Shown: positions 1 to 5,879 of the stretch, piece by piece
How positions within the stretch are numbered: the first letter of the stretch is position 1
How the letters are laid out: each line of letters starts with the position of its first letter
Assembly: GCA_031279735.1 (NCBI GenBank)
Contig: JAITHX010000097.1
Location: 1-5,902 of the forward strand
Direction of reading: 5' to 3'
Length of the DNA: 5,902 bases
Origin: Prevotellaceae bacterium
GTDB taxonomy: Bacteria > Bacteroidota > Bacteroidia > Bacteroidales > UBA932
The notes under the pieces: generated by a model
Told to the model about the DNA's origin: nothing
Database searches by the model: none
The model's input: only the letters and a program-made list of their open reading frames with translations
Position numbers and translations under genes: made by a program

Positions 1-116
1 AGCTAAATGCCGACAGTTAAAAAGCGTTAACGTAATTTGCATGACGTTTATTATCAGTAGATTCCAAAATGCACCCCCTTGGTATTGTTCAATATATGGA
101 TGGTGGGAAACTTGAG
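1..116. other. Non-coding left edge, nothing assignable
   Basis: I see no supported gene here. A minus-strand frame is open from 123 to the window edge (41 codons), but it has only one ATG (complement of 40-42), 14 codons from the edge, and no recognisable protein motif. A 24-codon plus-strand frame (41-115) has no promoter or ribosome-binding context. The stretch may be the flank of a gene lying beyond the window. Confidence 0.4.
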
Positions 117-184
117 TTAAAAATTAAGAATTAAGAATTGCCATTCGGGAATTAAGAATTAAAAATTAAGAATTAAGAATTGCC
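117..184. repeat. 26-bp perfect direct repeat made of AT-rich heptamers
   Basis: Positions 117-142 and 159-184 are identical over 26 bases, with a 42-base period. Each copy consists of heptamers of the form ATTAAGA (one variant ATTAAAA) and ends in AATTGCC. Between the copies, 151-157 adds a further ATTAAGA unit, so the second array runs from 151 to 181. The bases after the two copies differ: ATTCGG after the first, TGACGGACGC after the second. Short AT-rich heptamer arrays like this occur in intergenic regions of Bacteroidales (general recollection, not checked here). No coding potential is seen. Confidence 0.85.
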
Positions 185-253
185 TGACGGACGCTATCAC
201 TCCCAATCCCTCCCCGCGTCCGAACGGCAATTCATAATTCATAATTCATAATT
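157..253. repeat. Long imperfect inverted repeat (hairpin) downstream of the rhamnosidase gene
   Basis: The left arm 157-184 matches the reverse complement of 226-253 at 24 of 28 positions. After three unpaired positions the stem resumes with seven perfect pairs, CGGACGC (188-194) against GCGTCCG (216-222), leaving a 21-base loop at 195-215. The structure begins directly beyond the rhamnosidase stop codon, so in that transcript it would form a strong 3' hairpin and could end transcription or protect the mRNA. It is not a classical terminator, because the U-rich tract lies inside the stem arm. A decayed mobile or palindromic repeat is equally possible. Confidence 0.7.
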
Positions 254-265
254 TCTAATTTCTAA
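231..265. repeat. Array of five degenerate heptamers overlapping the rhamnosidase 3' end
   Basis: Three TTCATAA units (231-251) are followed by two TTTCTAA units (252-258 and 259-265). This is the opposite-sense counterpart of the arrays at 116-139 and 151-181. The last two units run into the coding sequence: the stop codon (complement of 255-257) and the final residues are read from them. Confidence 0.75.
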
Positions 266-3200
266 AATTGTGCCTCCCCGACCCTACTTTGTGCGTTTGT
301 CCGTCGGGCAGAACGATAGTCGCCTCCGTATTTGCGGGAACGGTGACATCGAGTTTGAACGTTTTGTTTTTATACGTCCACGCCACAGTGATTTCGCCGG
401 CGATGGAACGATAGCTTCCGCGCGCATGTTCGAGAATTTGTCCGGGTTGAGGCTGAATGTAGAAGTGACGGTAGCCCGGTTTCGATTCGTCGTATCGGAT
501 GCCGAGCAGGTGACGGTACATCCATTCGCCCACAGCGCCTATGGCTACGTGGTTGAACGAGTTCATGCCGGGGTTCTGGAATCCGCGACCGGCGACATAT
601 CCGTCCCATCGTTCCCATATAGTGGTGGCGCCCTGGTCGATGGAATAGAACCACGAAGGGAAGCGGCGGCTTGTCAGCAGGCTGTATGCCGCGTCGGAAT
701 AGCCGTATTCGCTCAGCTGGTTCATCAGGCGGACGGTGGTGTGGATACCGGTGGACATGCGTCCGTCGTAAGCCTTCACCGCATCCAGCATACGGGCGGC
801 GGCTTTGGCGCGCAGCGATTCGGGCAGCAGTCCGAGTTCGAGAGCGATGGCGTATCCTGCCTGAGTGTTGCCGGCTACCGTTCCGTTGTCCGAAACATAT
901 TTGGCAACGAACGCGCGGCGGATGCCGTCGGCGAGAGCGGAATAGTATTCTCCGTCGGCTGTTTTGCCCAGACGCAGTGCTGTTTTCGCGAGTATGCCGG
1001 TCGAATAGGCGAAATAGGCAGTGGCGAAGATGTCGTTGTCCACCCTGCCGCCCTTTTTGGGATAATCGTCGGCGATGATTTCGTCGCCGTTCAGCCAGTC
1101 GCCGTACATGTGTCCGCGGCTGAAACGCCACAGCAGGTCGGGATTGCGACGGTGGATGAAGTCGATGAAACGTTTCATGCAGTCGTACTGTCGGGCGAGT
1201 ATAACCGTGTCGCCGTAGTTCTGATACACCCGCCACGGGATGATAACCCCCGCGTCGGCCCAGCCCGGAGCGTTGTAGAACCCTTCCCACAGTCCGTCGT
1301 TCGGCGAGATGTCGGGCAGGCGACCGTCGGGCAGCTGGTCGTCGCGAATGTCGCGCATCCACTTGGTATAGAATCCCGCCATGTCGAGGTTATAGATCGC
1401 CGTCTGCGCGAAAATCTGCGCGTCGCCGGTCCAGCCTTCGCGTTCGTCGCGCTGCGGACAGTCGGTAGGCACGGAGATCATGTTGCCCCACTGAGTCCTG
1501 CGGATATTTTCCCACAGCCGGTTGATGTCGGCGTTCGAGGTGACGAGCGTTCCCGTTCGGGGCGACGACGAGGCGACGAACTTTCCGGTGACGCAGTTCA
1601 GTTCGGGCGTTCGCGTCAGTCCTTCTATTTCAACGTATCGGAACCCGTGGTAGGTGAATCGCGGCTCGTAGTCCGTCCGCGCTTCGGCGGCGGGGCGATA
1701 AAGGTCGATTTGACGCGCGCCGCGCAGATTCTCCGTGTACAGCGTTCCGTCGCCGTTCAGCACTTCGGCGTAGCGCAGCTTCAGCTCGCGTCCCGGATTG
1801 TAGGGCAGCGCGAGGCGACACCAGCCCACGATGTTCTGTCCCATGTCGAAAATATACTTGCTGTCGCCGACCTTGCGCACTGCTATCGGTTTGATTTCCT
1901 CTATCACTGCTATAGGTTCGTTCATCTGTGCGCGGAACGAGGCGGCGGGAGCTTCCGACACGGCGGGCGCCGTCCACCGCGAATCGTCGTATCCGGGTTT
2001 GTCCCATCCGGCATGTTCGTTGCTCGCGTCGTACTCCTCGCCCCCGAAAAACGTTGCCCGCGTGACCGGTCCCTGCGCCAGATACTTCCACGAACCGTCG
2101 GTGACGAAGGTTTCAGCCGTCCCGTCCTCGTAGCGAACCTCCAGCTGCGCGAAGAACTTGCGGGCATAGCCGCCGTATCCGCCTCTTCCGGGGTGCGACC
2201 AGCGCGCTCCGGCATACCATCCGTCGGCAAGCATTGCGCCTAGCGCGTTGGCGCCGACTTGCAGCATGTCGCTCACTTCGAAGGTCTGATACTGGATGTG
2301 ATGATCATAATCCGTCCATTCCGGCGCCAGAACCTGTTTGCCCGCTTTCATGCCGTTGATGCGCGCCTCGTAGAGTCCGAGAGCCGACACGTGATAGAGA
2401 GCGTGGCGTATCTTTCCCTTTATGTTTATTTCCTTGCGCAACAGGGGCGACGGGGGTATTTCGCTGTAATAGCCCGGAATTTGCCTGCCGGTTGCTCCGT
2501 CGGTCAGCGTTTCGGGCGGACAGCCTGTTTCGCTGTCGCCCCAGTCGTATTCTATCTTGGTGTCCGACACTCGGACGGGACGGTTCAGCGCAACGTTTCG
2601 TCCATTGTCGAGAAGCTCTATTTCCGACAGTCCGTATTCGTAGCCTTTTCTGCCTGCCGCCGCCAGCCTGCTGACTCGAAGGCGGAAATATCTGCCTGTC
2701 TGCGGCGCGGCGAGCTTGCGCGCATAGGGAAGACTTGCGGCGTGCACCGTGTCCCACAGTTCGCCCGCAAGCGTCGCGGCATCGGCAAAGTCGGGCGACG
2801 AGGCGAGTTCCGCCTTGAAATGCAGGGGGAAATGCTTTTTCCGGTCTGTTGCCGGATGCAGTCTGATTTCATCGACAGCGCGATTGCCGCCGAGATCGAC
2901 CGCAATCCATTTATCGACAAAAGGCTGCGGCGCGGCGTCGCAATAATATCCCGCGTGCGCATAGTATTTTGCGGCGGGGGTCACGGCGGCTTCGTCGTCG
3001 CCTATCCACTTTGCCGTCCAGTCGTTTGCGGAGAACGCTCCGGTAGAGAACTTCGCCACCGGACTCCACGACTGCGCGCCGCGTTCGTCCCACACCGCCG
3101 CCTTCCAATAGTAATAAGTGTGAGGCTTCAGCGGCTTGCCCTGATAGACAAGCTGACTGGTTCTGTCGCAGTTGATTCGGCCGCTTTCCCACGCATCCGC

Positions 3201-3476
3201 CCTGCCCGGAGCGAGCAGTGCGGGATCGGTAGCCACAAGAATCTGACGGGCGGACTGTTTCTTGTTCCTGCCGCTCGACGCGAGTTCCCAGCTGAAACGC
3301 GGTCGAGGCACGTCGATGCCCATAGGATCGTGAAGATATTCGCATCGCGGGTTCACCGCCGAAAGCGACGTTTGCGCATTTGCCGCCGCCGCGAAAACGC
3401 TAAGCAGAACACACAAAATCAATTGAATTTTACCTCTATTGTTCAAATTGTTTTCAGATTTCAAACACACAGCCAT
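255..3476 (-). CDS. Secreted alpha-L-rhamnosidase, glycoside hydrolase family 78
   Basis: This 1073-residue enzyme should release terminal alpha-L-rhamnose from plant glycans, pectin side chains or rhamnosides by an inverting mechanism, in the periplasm or at the surface. Residues 1-34 look like a type I signal peptide: a basic GK near 15-16, a hydrophobic stretch LILCVLLSVFAAAA, and cleavage after ANA. An Ig-like N-domain (about 36-147) contains CEYLHDPMGIDVPRPRFSW. A discoidin-like insert (about 170-330) has KWIAVDLGG, RYFRLRVSRL, LSEIELLD and LTDG. The Bac_rhamnosid_N domain spans about 355-505, a beta-sandwich about 530-633, the (alpha/alpha)6 catalytic barrel about 637-985, and the C-terminal sandwich about 988-1062. 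DCPQRDEREGWTGDAQ (672-687) carries the expected general acid Glu678, and TIWERWDG the likely general base Glu955. The next Met is residue 52, behind the signal peptide, so the first ATG is the start. No SusC/D-like or regulator gene adjoins it in the window. The exact substrate cannot be told from sequence. Confidence 0.95.
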   Translation of the reverse strand: MAVCLKSENNLNNRGKIQLILCVLLSVFAAAANAQTSLSAVNPRCEYLHDPMGIDVPRPRFSWELASSGRNKKQSARQILVATDPALLAPGRADAWESGRINCDRTSQLVYQGKPLKPHTYYYWKAAVWDERGAQSWSPVAKFSTGAFSANDWTAKWIGDDEAAVTPAAKYYAHAGYYCDAAPQPFVDKWIAVDLGGNRAVDEIRLHPATDRKKHFPLHFKAELASSPDFADAATLAGELWDTVHAASLPYARKLAAPQTGRYFRLRVSRLAAAGRKGYEYGLSEIELLDNGRNVALNRPVRVSDTKIEYDWGDSETGCPPETLTDGATGRQIPGYYSEIPPSPLLRKEINIKGKIRHALYHVSALGLYEARINGMKAGKQVLAPEWTDYDHHIQYQTFEVSDMLQVGANALGAMLADGWYAGARWSHPGRGGYGGYARKFFAQLEVRYEDGTAETFVTDGSWKYLAQGPVTRATFFGGEEYDASNEHAGWDKPGYDDSRWTAPAVSEAPAASFRAQMNEPIAVIEEIKPIAVRKVGDSKYIFDMGQNIVGWCRLALPYNPGRELKLRYAEVLNGDGTLYTENLRGARQIDLYRPAAEARTDYEPRFTYHGFRYVEIEGLTRTPELNCVTGKFVASSSPRTGTLVTSNADINRLWENIRRTQWGNMISVPTDCPQRDEREGWTGDAQIFAQTAIYNLDMAGFYTKWMRDIRDDQLPDGRLPDISPNDGLWEGFYNAPGWADAGVIIPWRVYQNYGDTVILARQYDCMKRFIDFIHRRNPDLLWRFSRGHMYGDWLNGDEIIADDYPKKGGRVDNDIFATAYFAYSTGILAKTALRLGKTADGEYYSALADGIRRAFVAKYVSDNGTVAGNTQAGYAIALELGLLPESLRAKAAARMLDAVKAYDGRMSTGIHTTVRLMNQLSEYGYSDAAYSLLTSRRFPSWFYSIDQGATTIWERWDGYVAGRGFQNPGMNSFNHVAIGAVGEWMYRHLLGIRYDESKPGYRHFYIQPQPGQILEHARGSYRSIAGEITVAWTYKNKTFKLDVTVPANTEATIVLPDGQTHKVGSGRHNFRN

Positions 3477-3503
3477 TATATTCGTTTTTTTTAAAATTCG
3501 CCG

Positions 3504-3511
3504 TAAAGATA
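3504..3511 (-). promoter_or_regulatory. Possible -7 promoter element for the rhamnosidase gene
   Basis: On the minus strand this reads TATCTTTA, matching the Bacteroidota -7 consensus TAnnTTTG at all but the last defined base. It lies 27 bases upstream of the ATG at 3476, inside the 88-base gap after the ATPase gene. No TTTG lies at the usual -33 distance. The leader between it and the start is A-rich, with a run of eight A residues and no Shine-Dalgarno sequence, as is usual in this phylum. It suggests the rhamnosidase can be transcribed independently of the ATPase. Confidence 0.4.
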
Positions 3512-3538
3512 ACGATTTTCAAATTGCCTGATGTATCG

Positions 3539-3575
3539 CAGGATTGCTTTTCACATTTTCCCGATTACAATCCTG
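3539..3575 (-). repeat. 8-bp inverted repeat spanning the ATPase stop codon
   Basis: CAGGATTG (3539-3546) and CAATCCTG (3568-3575) are perfect inverted copies separated by 21 bases. The inner edge of the right copy touches the ATPase stop codon (3565-3567). In the ATPase transcript this could fold into a small 3' hairpin, but no U-run follows, so it is not a typical intrinsic terminator. It is the only evident structure between the ATPase and rhamnosidase genes. Confidence 0.4.
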
Positions 3576-4821
3576 ATTCCCTATTTATGTAATAACTGCC
3601 CAAATTCGGCACTCCGCCCAGTTTCCCGACTCTGTAAGCATTGTATATGTTGCTTGTGTTGCGGATTACCGATGCGTCGAAATCGGCAAGCGAGTAAAGT
3701 TCTGTTGCACAGTCCGCATTGTTTTTGTCGGCAATCCATATTGCATCGTTGCGGAAAATATCCTTATCGCTCAGAATTTCGCGATTGTGGGTTGTGGCGA
3801 GCAGCTGGGAGCGTCTGGAATTTACCGGAAACGACAGTAAAAAATGCCGAAACAAATCCGGGTGCAGGGAAGATTCGAGTTCATCGACGGAGAATAACGT
3901 GGAGTGTGAAATCAGCAGACATAAAAGTCCCGCAAAGCTAAAATATCGTTGTGTGCCTTGCGATTCCTCCTCTAACGGCAAATAGTAGGAGTTTTCACCG
4001 ACGGAGTGTTCAAACTCCACTGAGGCTACCGTTCTTTTCCCCTTTTCCTTCAATTCCCGCATTGTACTGTTTATTGAAATATCCGAAAGATTAAAATCCG
4101 CTTTTCCAAGTATGTTCAGAACCGTCTTTTTATCTATACTGCAATTATCCATGAGTCGGGTTATAATGCCGACCAGTTCCGTTTTGGTATAAATCACCGG
4201 GTTAAGATAGTTTTTGAACCAGTTCGTCACGTCGGTTAATTCTTTCAGTTCCATGTTTGTTTTCAGGAATCCGCCCAAAACCGTATTGTTCCACAAGGTA
4301 TTTGCGATTAAAGTTTCTCTGAGAGTTTGATTAATCCTGATTCTGGAACCGAAAACAATATTGGCGAGCTGTTTTTCCGTATCGGTTGTTCTTTCAAAGA
4401 CCTTTGATTTATTTCTGTTTTTACCGGCAGTTTCTTTGGCGAAAAGAACTTCCCCGACGATTGCGTTTTTGCAAAATTCCACTTCATAGGAATAATGCAC
4501 ATCGTTTTGCAAAAATTCCACTTCAAGAACAGTGTTTTGTTTCGGAGTGTCCGTATCGAACAGAAAGGGTTCAAAATCCAATGATTGATTTTTTCGTTCA
4601 CACGGTTTTAAAACGATGTCGATGAAAAATTGAAGCGCTTTGAGAATCGTCGTTTTCCCCGAAGCGTTCGCCCCGTAGATCAGTCCCAGTTTAAGTAAGC
4701 GCAAACCGTTGGTTTCAATCACATAGTAATTTTCAAGGTGACTGGATTCGTCGGCTTCAAATGAAAGTGTCTGTTTGTCTTTGATAGAACCAAAATTCTG
4801 AATACTGAATTTTATAAGCAT
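3565..4821 (-). CDS. AAA15-type (COG1106) ABC-like ATPase, putative defence ATPase
   Basis: This 418-residue protein is an SMC/ABC-like ATPase. Its start, MLIKFSIQNFGSIKDKQTLSF, is typical of the family. The Walker A motif GANASGKT is at 50-57. A signature-like segment EEESQGTQR (284-292) precedes Walker B, with the acidic pair Asp313-Glu314 in SVDELESSLHP. A switch histidine, His345, sits in TTHNREIL. The C-terminal IWIADKNN...ELYSLADFD and GKLGGVPNL (399-407) resemble the COG1106 tail. The insert between the ATPase halves is short, with no Rad50-style hook, and no TOPRIM domain follows, which argues against OLD and RloC proteins. An in-frame TGA just upstream of the ATG fixes the start. Relatives often pair with RloB-like effectors in phage-defence modules (family knowledge); none is seen here. 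It has its own promoter-like element and lower GC than the rhamnosidase, which suggests acquisition by transfer. The ATPase fold is secure; the defence role is inferred. Confidence 0.88.
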   Translation of the reverse strand: MLIKFSIQNFGSIKDKQTLSFEADESSHLENYYVIETNGLRLLKLGLIYGANASGKTTILKALQFFIDIVLKPCERKNQSLDFEPFLFDTDTPKQNTVLEVEFLQNDVHYSYEVEFCKNAIVGEVLFAKETAGKNRNKSKVFERTTDTEKQLANIVFGSRIRINQTLRETLIANTLWNNTVLGGFLKTNMELKELTDVTNWFKNYLNPVIYTKTELVGIITRLMDNCSIDKKTVLNILGKADFNLSDISINSTMRELKEKGKRTVASVEFEHSVGENSYYLPLEEESQGTQRYFSFAGLLCLLISHSTLFSVDELESSLHPDLFRHFLLSFPVNSRRSQLLATTHNREILSDKDIFRNDAIWIADKNNADCATELYSLADFDASVIRNTSNIYNAYRVGKLGGVPNLGSYYINRESGL

Positions 4822-4848
4822 AACTCATTTCTTTTTGTAAATTGACTG

Positions 4849-4856
4849 CAAAATTA
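4849..4856 (-). promoter_or_regulatory. -7 promoter element for the ATPase gene
   Basis: The minus strand reads TAATTTTG, a perfect match to the Bacteroidota -7 consensus TAnnTTTG, 27 bases before the ATPase ATG. No clear TTTG lies about 20 bases upstream, so the -33 element is weak or absent. The expected short leader is AT-rich; AAAAAGAAATGAG before the start has only weak ribosome-binding character. The site implies that the ATPase is transcribed separately from the upstream DinD gene, at least in part. Confidence 0.55.
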
Positions 4857-4870
4857 CAAAGAGAAATTTA

Positions 4871-4978
4871 TTCCTCAGTTCCCGTTCTGTCTGATGCGCG
4901 GTGCATCGGGCGTCGATATTGCCTGCCTGCGCGATAAATTCTCCACCCCGGTTGTGTTTTACCCGTAATGGGGTATAG
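4871..4978. other. GC-rich intergenic segment between the DinD and ATPase genes
   Basis: Rows 4881-4960 contain 46 G or C in 80 bases, while 4821-4870 contains only 11 in 50 (hand counts). The segment holds small dyads: GATGC/GCATC (4893-4897 with 4903-4907) and TACCC/GGGTA (4960-4964 with 4971-4975). Neither is followed by a U-run on either strand. No gene is supported. It may be the 3' end of the DinD transcript, a repeat remnant, or a structured leader lying upstream of the ATPase promoter. Confidence 0.35.
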
Positions 4979-5752
4979 TTATACAACCGCTTTCACATCC
5001 CGCAAATCTCTTTCAACGGGCAAATCTTCCGGTGTTACATTACTTATCTCCAGCATTGTTTTCCTGACCTGTCTGCCGACGTTTTCGGCGGTCACTTCGA
5101 GTCTTGCCTGTCCGGTTATGCCTTCGTTTTTTATTTTCAGTTCGGTTTGGGTTATCCTGAACAGATTGGCGGCAAGTTCGTCTCTACCCATAAAATCAAG
5201 CGGAGACTTGCCGTCGGGAATATTTCTTATTTTGCGCAATTTAGCTATGGTCATATTGTACAATCCTCGGTATCCCGCCGATTGAAAAAAAGCGTAATTT
5301 TCTACGCCCGCCCGTTTCGCCACACCGGAAAGACTGCTTTCGCGGTCGGATATTTCTTCCCTCACTATCAACCGTTCCACCTTGTTCGCCTCCATCCAGT
5401 ACTGGTCGACTGCGCCGGCAAGAGTGGCGAAATACGCCTGAGCCTGCGCCACTTTGTGGATTTTATTGTCCGCGTTCATCACTGTGAGATAACATGCGAG
5501 TCGCGAAAGTTTATAATCCGGCATCTGCCGTCCGTCGATGACGACGCATGTCTGCTCAAAATTTTCCATAATGGGAATATTGAGAGTGTTGCATGTAGTC
5601 ATAGCCTTGTTTATCGCCTTTCCGAAGGTAGTCATGCTTTTATAATCCAGCAATCGCATCAAATCCGATGCCATCCAAAAAACAAATCCGTTTTCTTTGC
5701 CGTACTCTTCAAAATCATCGCCCGTAAACTGTTGCAATAATAAATCATCCAT
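4979..5752 (-). CDS. dinD: DinD-like protein with Bro-N domain (DNA-damage-inducible protein D family)
   Basis: This 257-residue protein aligns by eye along its length with E. coli DinD (about 274 residues). The N-terminal half is Bro-N-like: FWMASDLMRLLDYKSMTTF (25-43), then KLSRLACYLTVMNAD (81-95) and AQAYFATLAG (104-113). The C-terminal half carries FFQSAGYRGLYNMT (155-168), DFMGRDELAANLFRITQTE (186-204) and VGRQVRKTMLE (225-235), the most diagnostic blocks. E. coli DinD is SOS-induced and inhibits RecA activity after filament formation (family knowledge); the same role here is inferred. An in-frame TAA six bases upstream fixes the ATG as the first possible start. No signal peptide or membrane segment is seen, so it should be cytoplasmic. 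The gene is followed by 157 non-coding bases before the ATPase. Relatives occur on chromosomes and on mobile DNA, so recent transfer is possible. The family call is firm; the symbol is given by homology. Confidence 0.88.
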   Translation of the reverse strand: MDDLLLQQFTGDDFEEYGKENGFVFWMASDLMRLLDYKSMTTFGKAINKAMTTCNTLNIPIMENFEQTCVVIDGRQMPDYKLSRLACYLTVMNADNKIHKVAQAQAYFATLAGAVDQYWMEANKVERLIVREEISDRESSLSGVAKRAGVENYAFFQSAGYRGLYNMTIAKLRKIRNIPDGKSPLDFMGRDELAANLFRITQTELKIKNEGITGQARLEVTAENVGRQVRKTMLEISNVTPEDLPVERDLRDVKAVV

Positions 5753-5775
5753 GTTTTATACGTTTAATATGCTTG

Positions 5776-5783
5776 CAAAAGTA
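5776..5783 (-). promoter_or_regulatory. -7 promoter element for the dinD-like gene
   Basis: The minus strand reads TACTTTTG, a perfect match to TAnnTTTG, 23 bases before the ATG at 5752. The nearest TTTG (complement of 5813-5816) lies about 29 bases further upstream, too far for the usual -33 spacing. The leader is AT-rich without a Shine-Dalgarno sequence. Confidence 0.55.
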
Positions 5784-5803
5784 ATAAATTTTAGGGTATG
5801 GGG

Positions 5804-5822
5804 CGGGATGTCCAAAATCCCG
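5804..5822. promoter_or_regulatory. Possible operator dyad upstream of the dinD-like promoter
   Basis: CGGGAT (5804-5809) and ATCCCG (5817-5822) form a perfect 6-bp inverted repeat with a 7-base spacer. Relative to the predicted -7 element, the dyad covers roughly -33 to -53 of the dinD-like promoter, where a regulator could bind. It does not resemble the E. coli LexA box (CTG-N10-CAG). A 6-bp dyad can arise by chance, so this is a weak call. Confidence 0.25.
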
Positions 5823-5853
5823 TATCAATCTTTAAAATCCTCCTCCCGTTTTT

Positions 5854-5874
5854 CACCGCGTTGCGGTGTTTTTT
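5854..5874 (+). terminator. Intrinsic-terminator-like hairpin facing the plus strand
   Basis: CACCGC (5854-5859) pairs perfectly with GCGGTG (5863-5868) around a GTT loop, followed by six T residues (5869-5874); five T residues also precede it. This is the layout of a short rho-independent terminator for plus-strand transcription, but no plus-strand gene lies upstream in the window. On the minus strand the hairpin is followed by A residues, so it cannot terminate minus-strand transcripts in the usual way. It may instead belong to the repeat-like sequence that continues to the window edge. Confidence 0.4.
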
Positions 5875-5879
5875 ATAAA

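Noticed and set aside
41..115. 24-codon plus-strand frame beginning at ATG 41
   Set aside because: No promoter or ribosome-binding context, no recognisable motif, and too short to support without comparison.
1..123. Minus-strand open frame of 41 codons running off the left edge
   Set aside because: Only one internal ATG near the edge and no recognisable protein similarity; it could be chance or the fragment of a gene outside the window.
117..265. CRISPR array
   Set aside because: The repeat units are 7-base AT-rich heptamers without unique spacers of regular size, and no cas genes are present.
270..2243. Long plus-strand open frame (657 codons) opposite the rhamnosidase
   Set aside because: It lies entirely antisense to a clear GH78 gene, shows no recognisable domain, and is the kind of stop-poor shadow expected in high-GC coding DNA.
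2259..3494. Plus-strand open frame (411 codons) opposite the N-terminal part of the rhamnosidase
   Set aside because: Same reason: antisense shadow with no family motif, ending just past the rhamnosidase start.
3565..4821. Identification of the ATPase as OLD nuclease, RloC or PtuA
   Set aside because: There is no C-terminal TOPRIM domain, the length is too short for RloC, no zinc-hook coiled coil is present, and no HNH partner gene adjoins.
4894..4968. 24-codon plus-strand frame in the gap between the dinD-like and ATPase genes
   Set aside because: Although the GC-rich segment gives it a protein-like look, there is no promoter or initiation context and no known family.
4960..4975. TACCC/GGGTA hairpin as terminator of the dinD-like gene
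   Set aside because: The stem has only five pairs and no U-run follows on the minus strand.
4822..4978. Integron attC-like site between two same-strand cassette-like genes
   Set aside because: No matching GTTRRRY and RYYYAAC core sites are found at the gene junctions.
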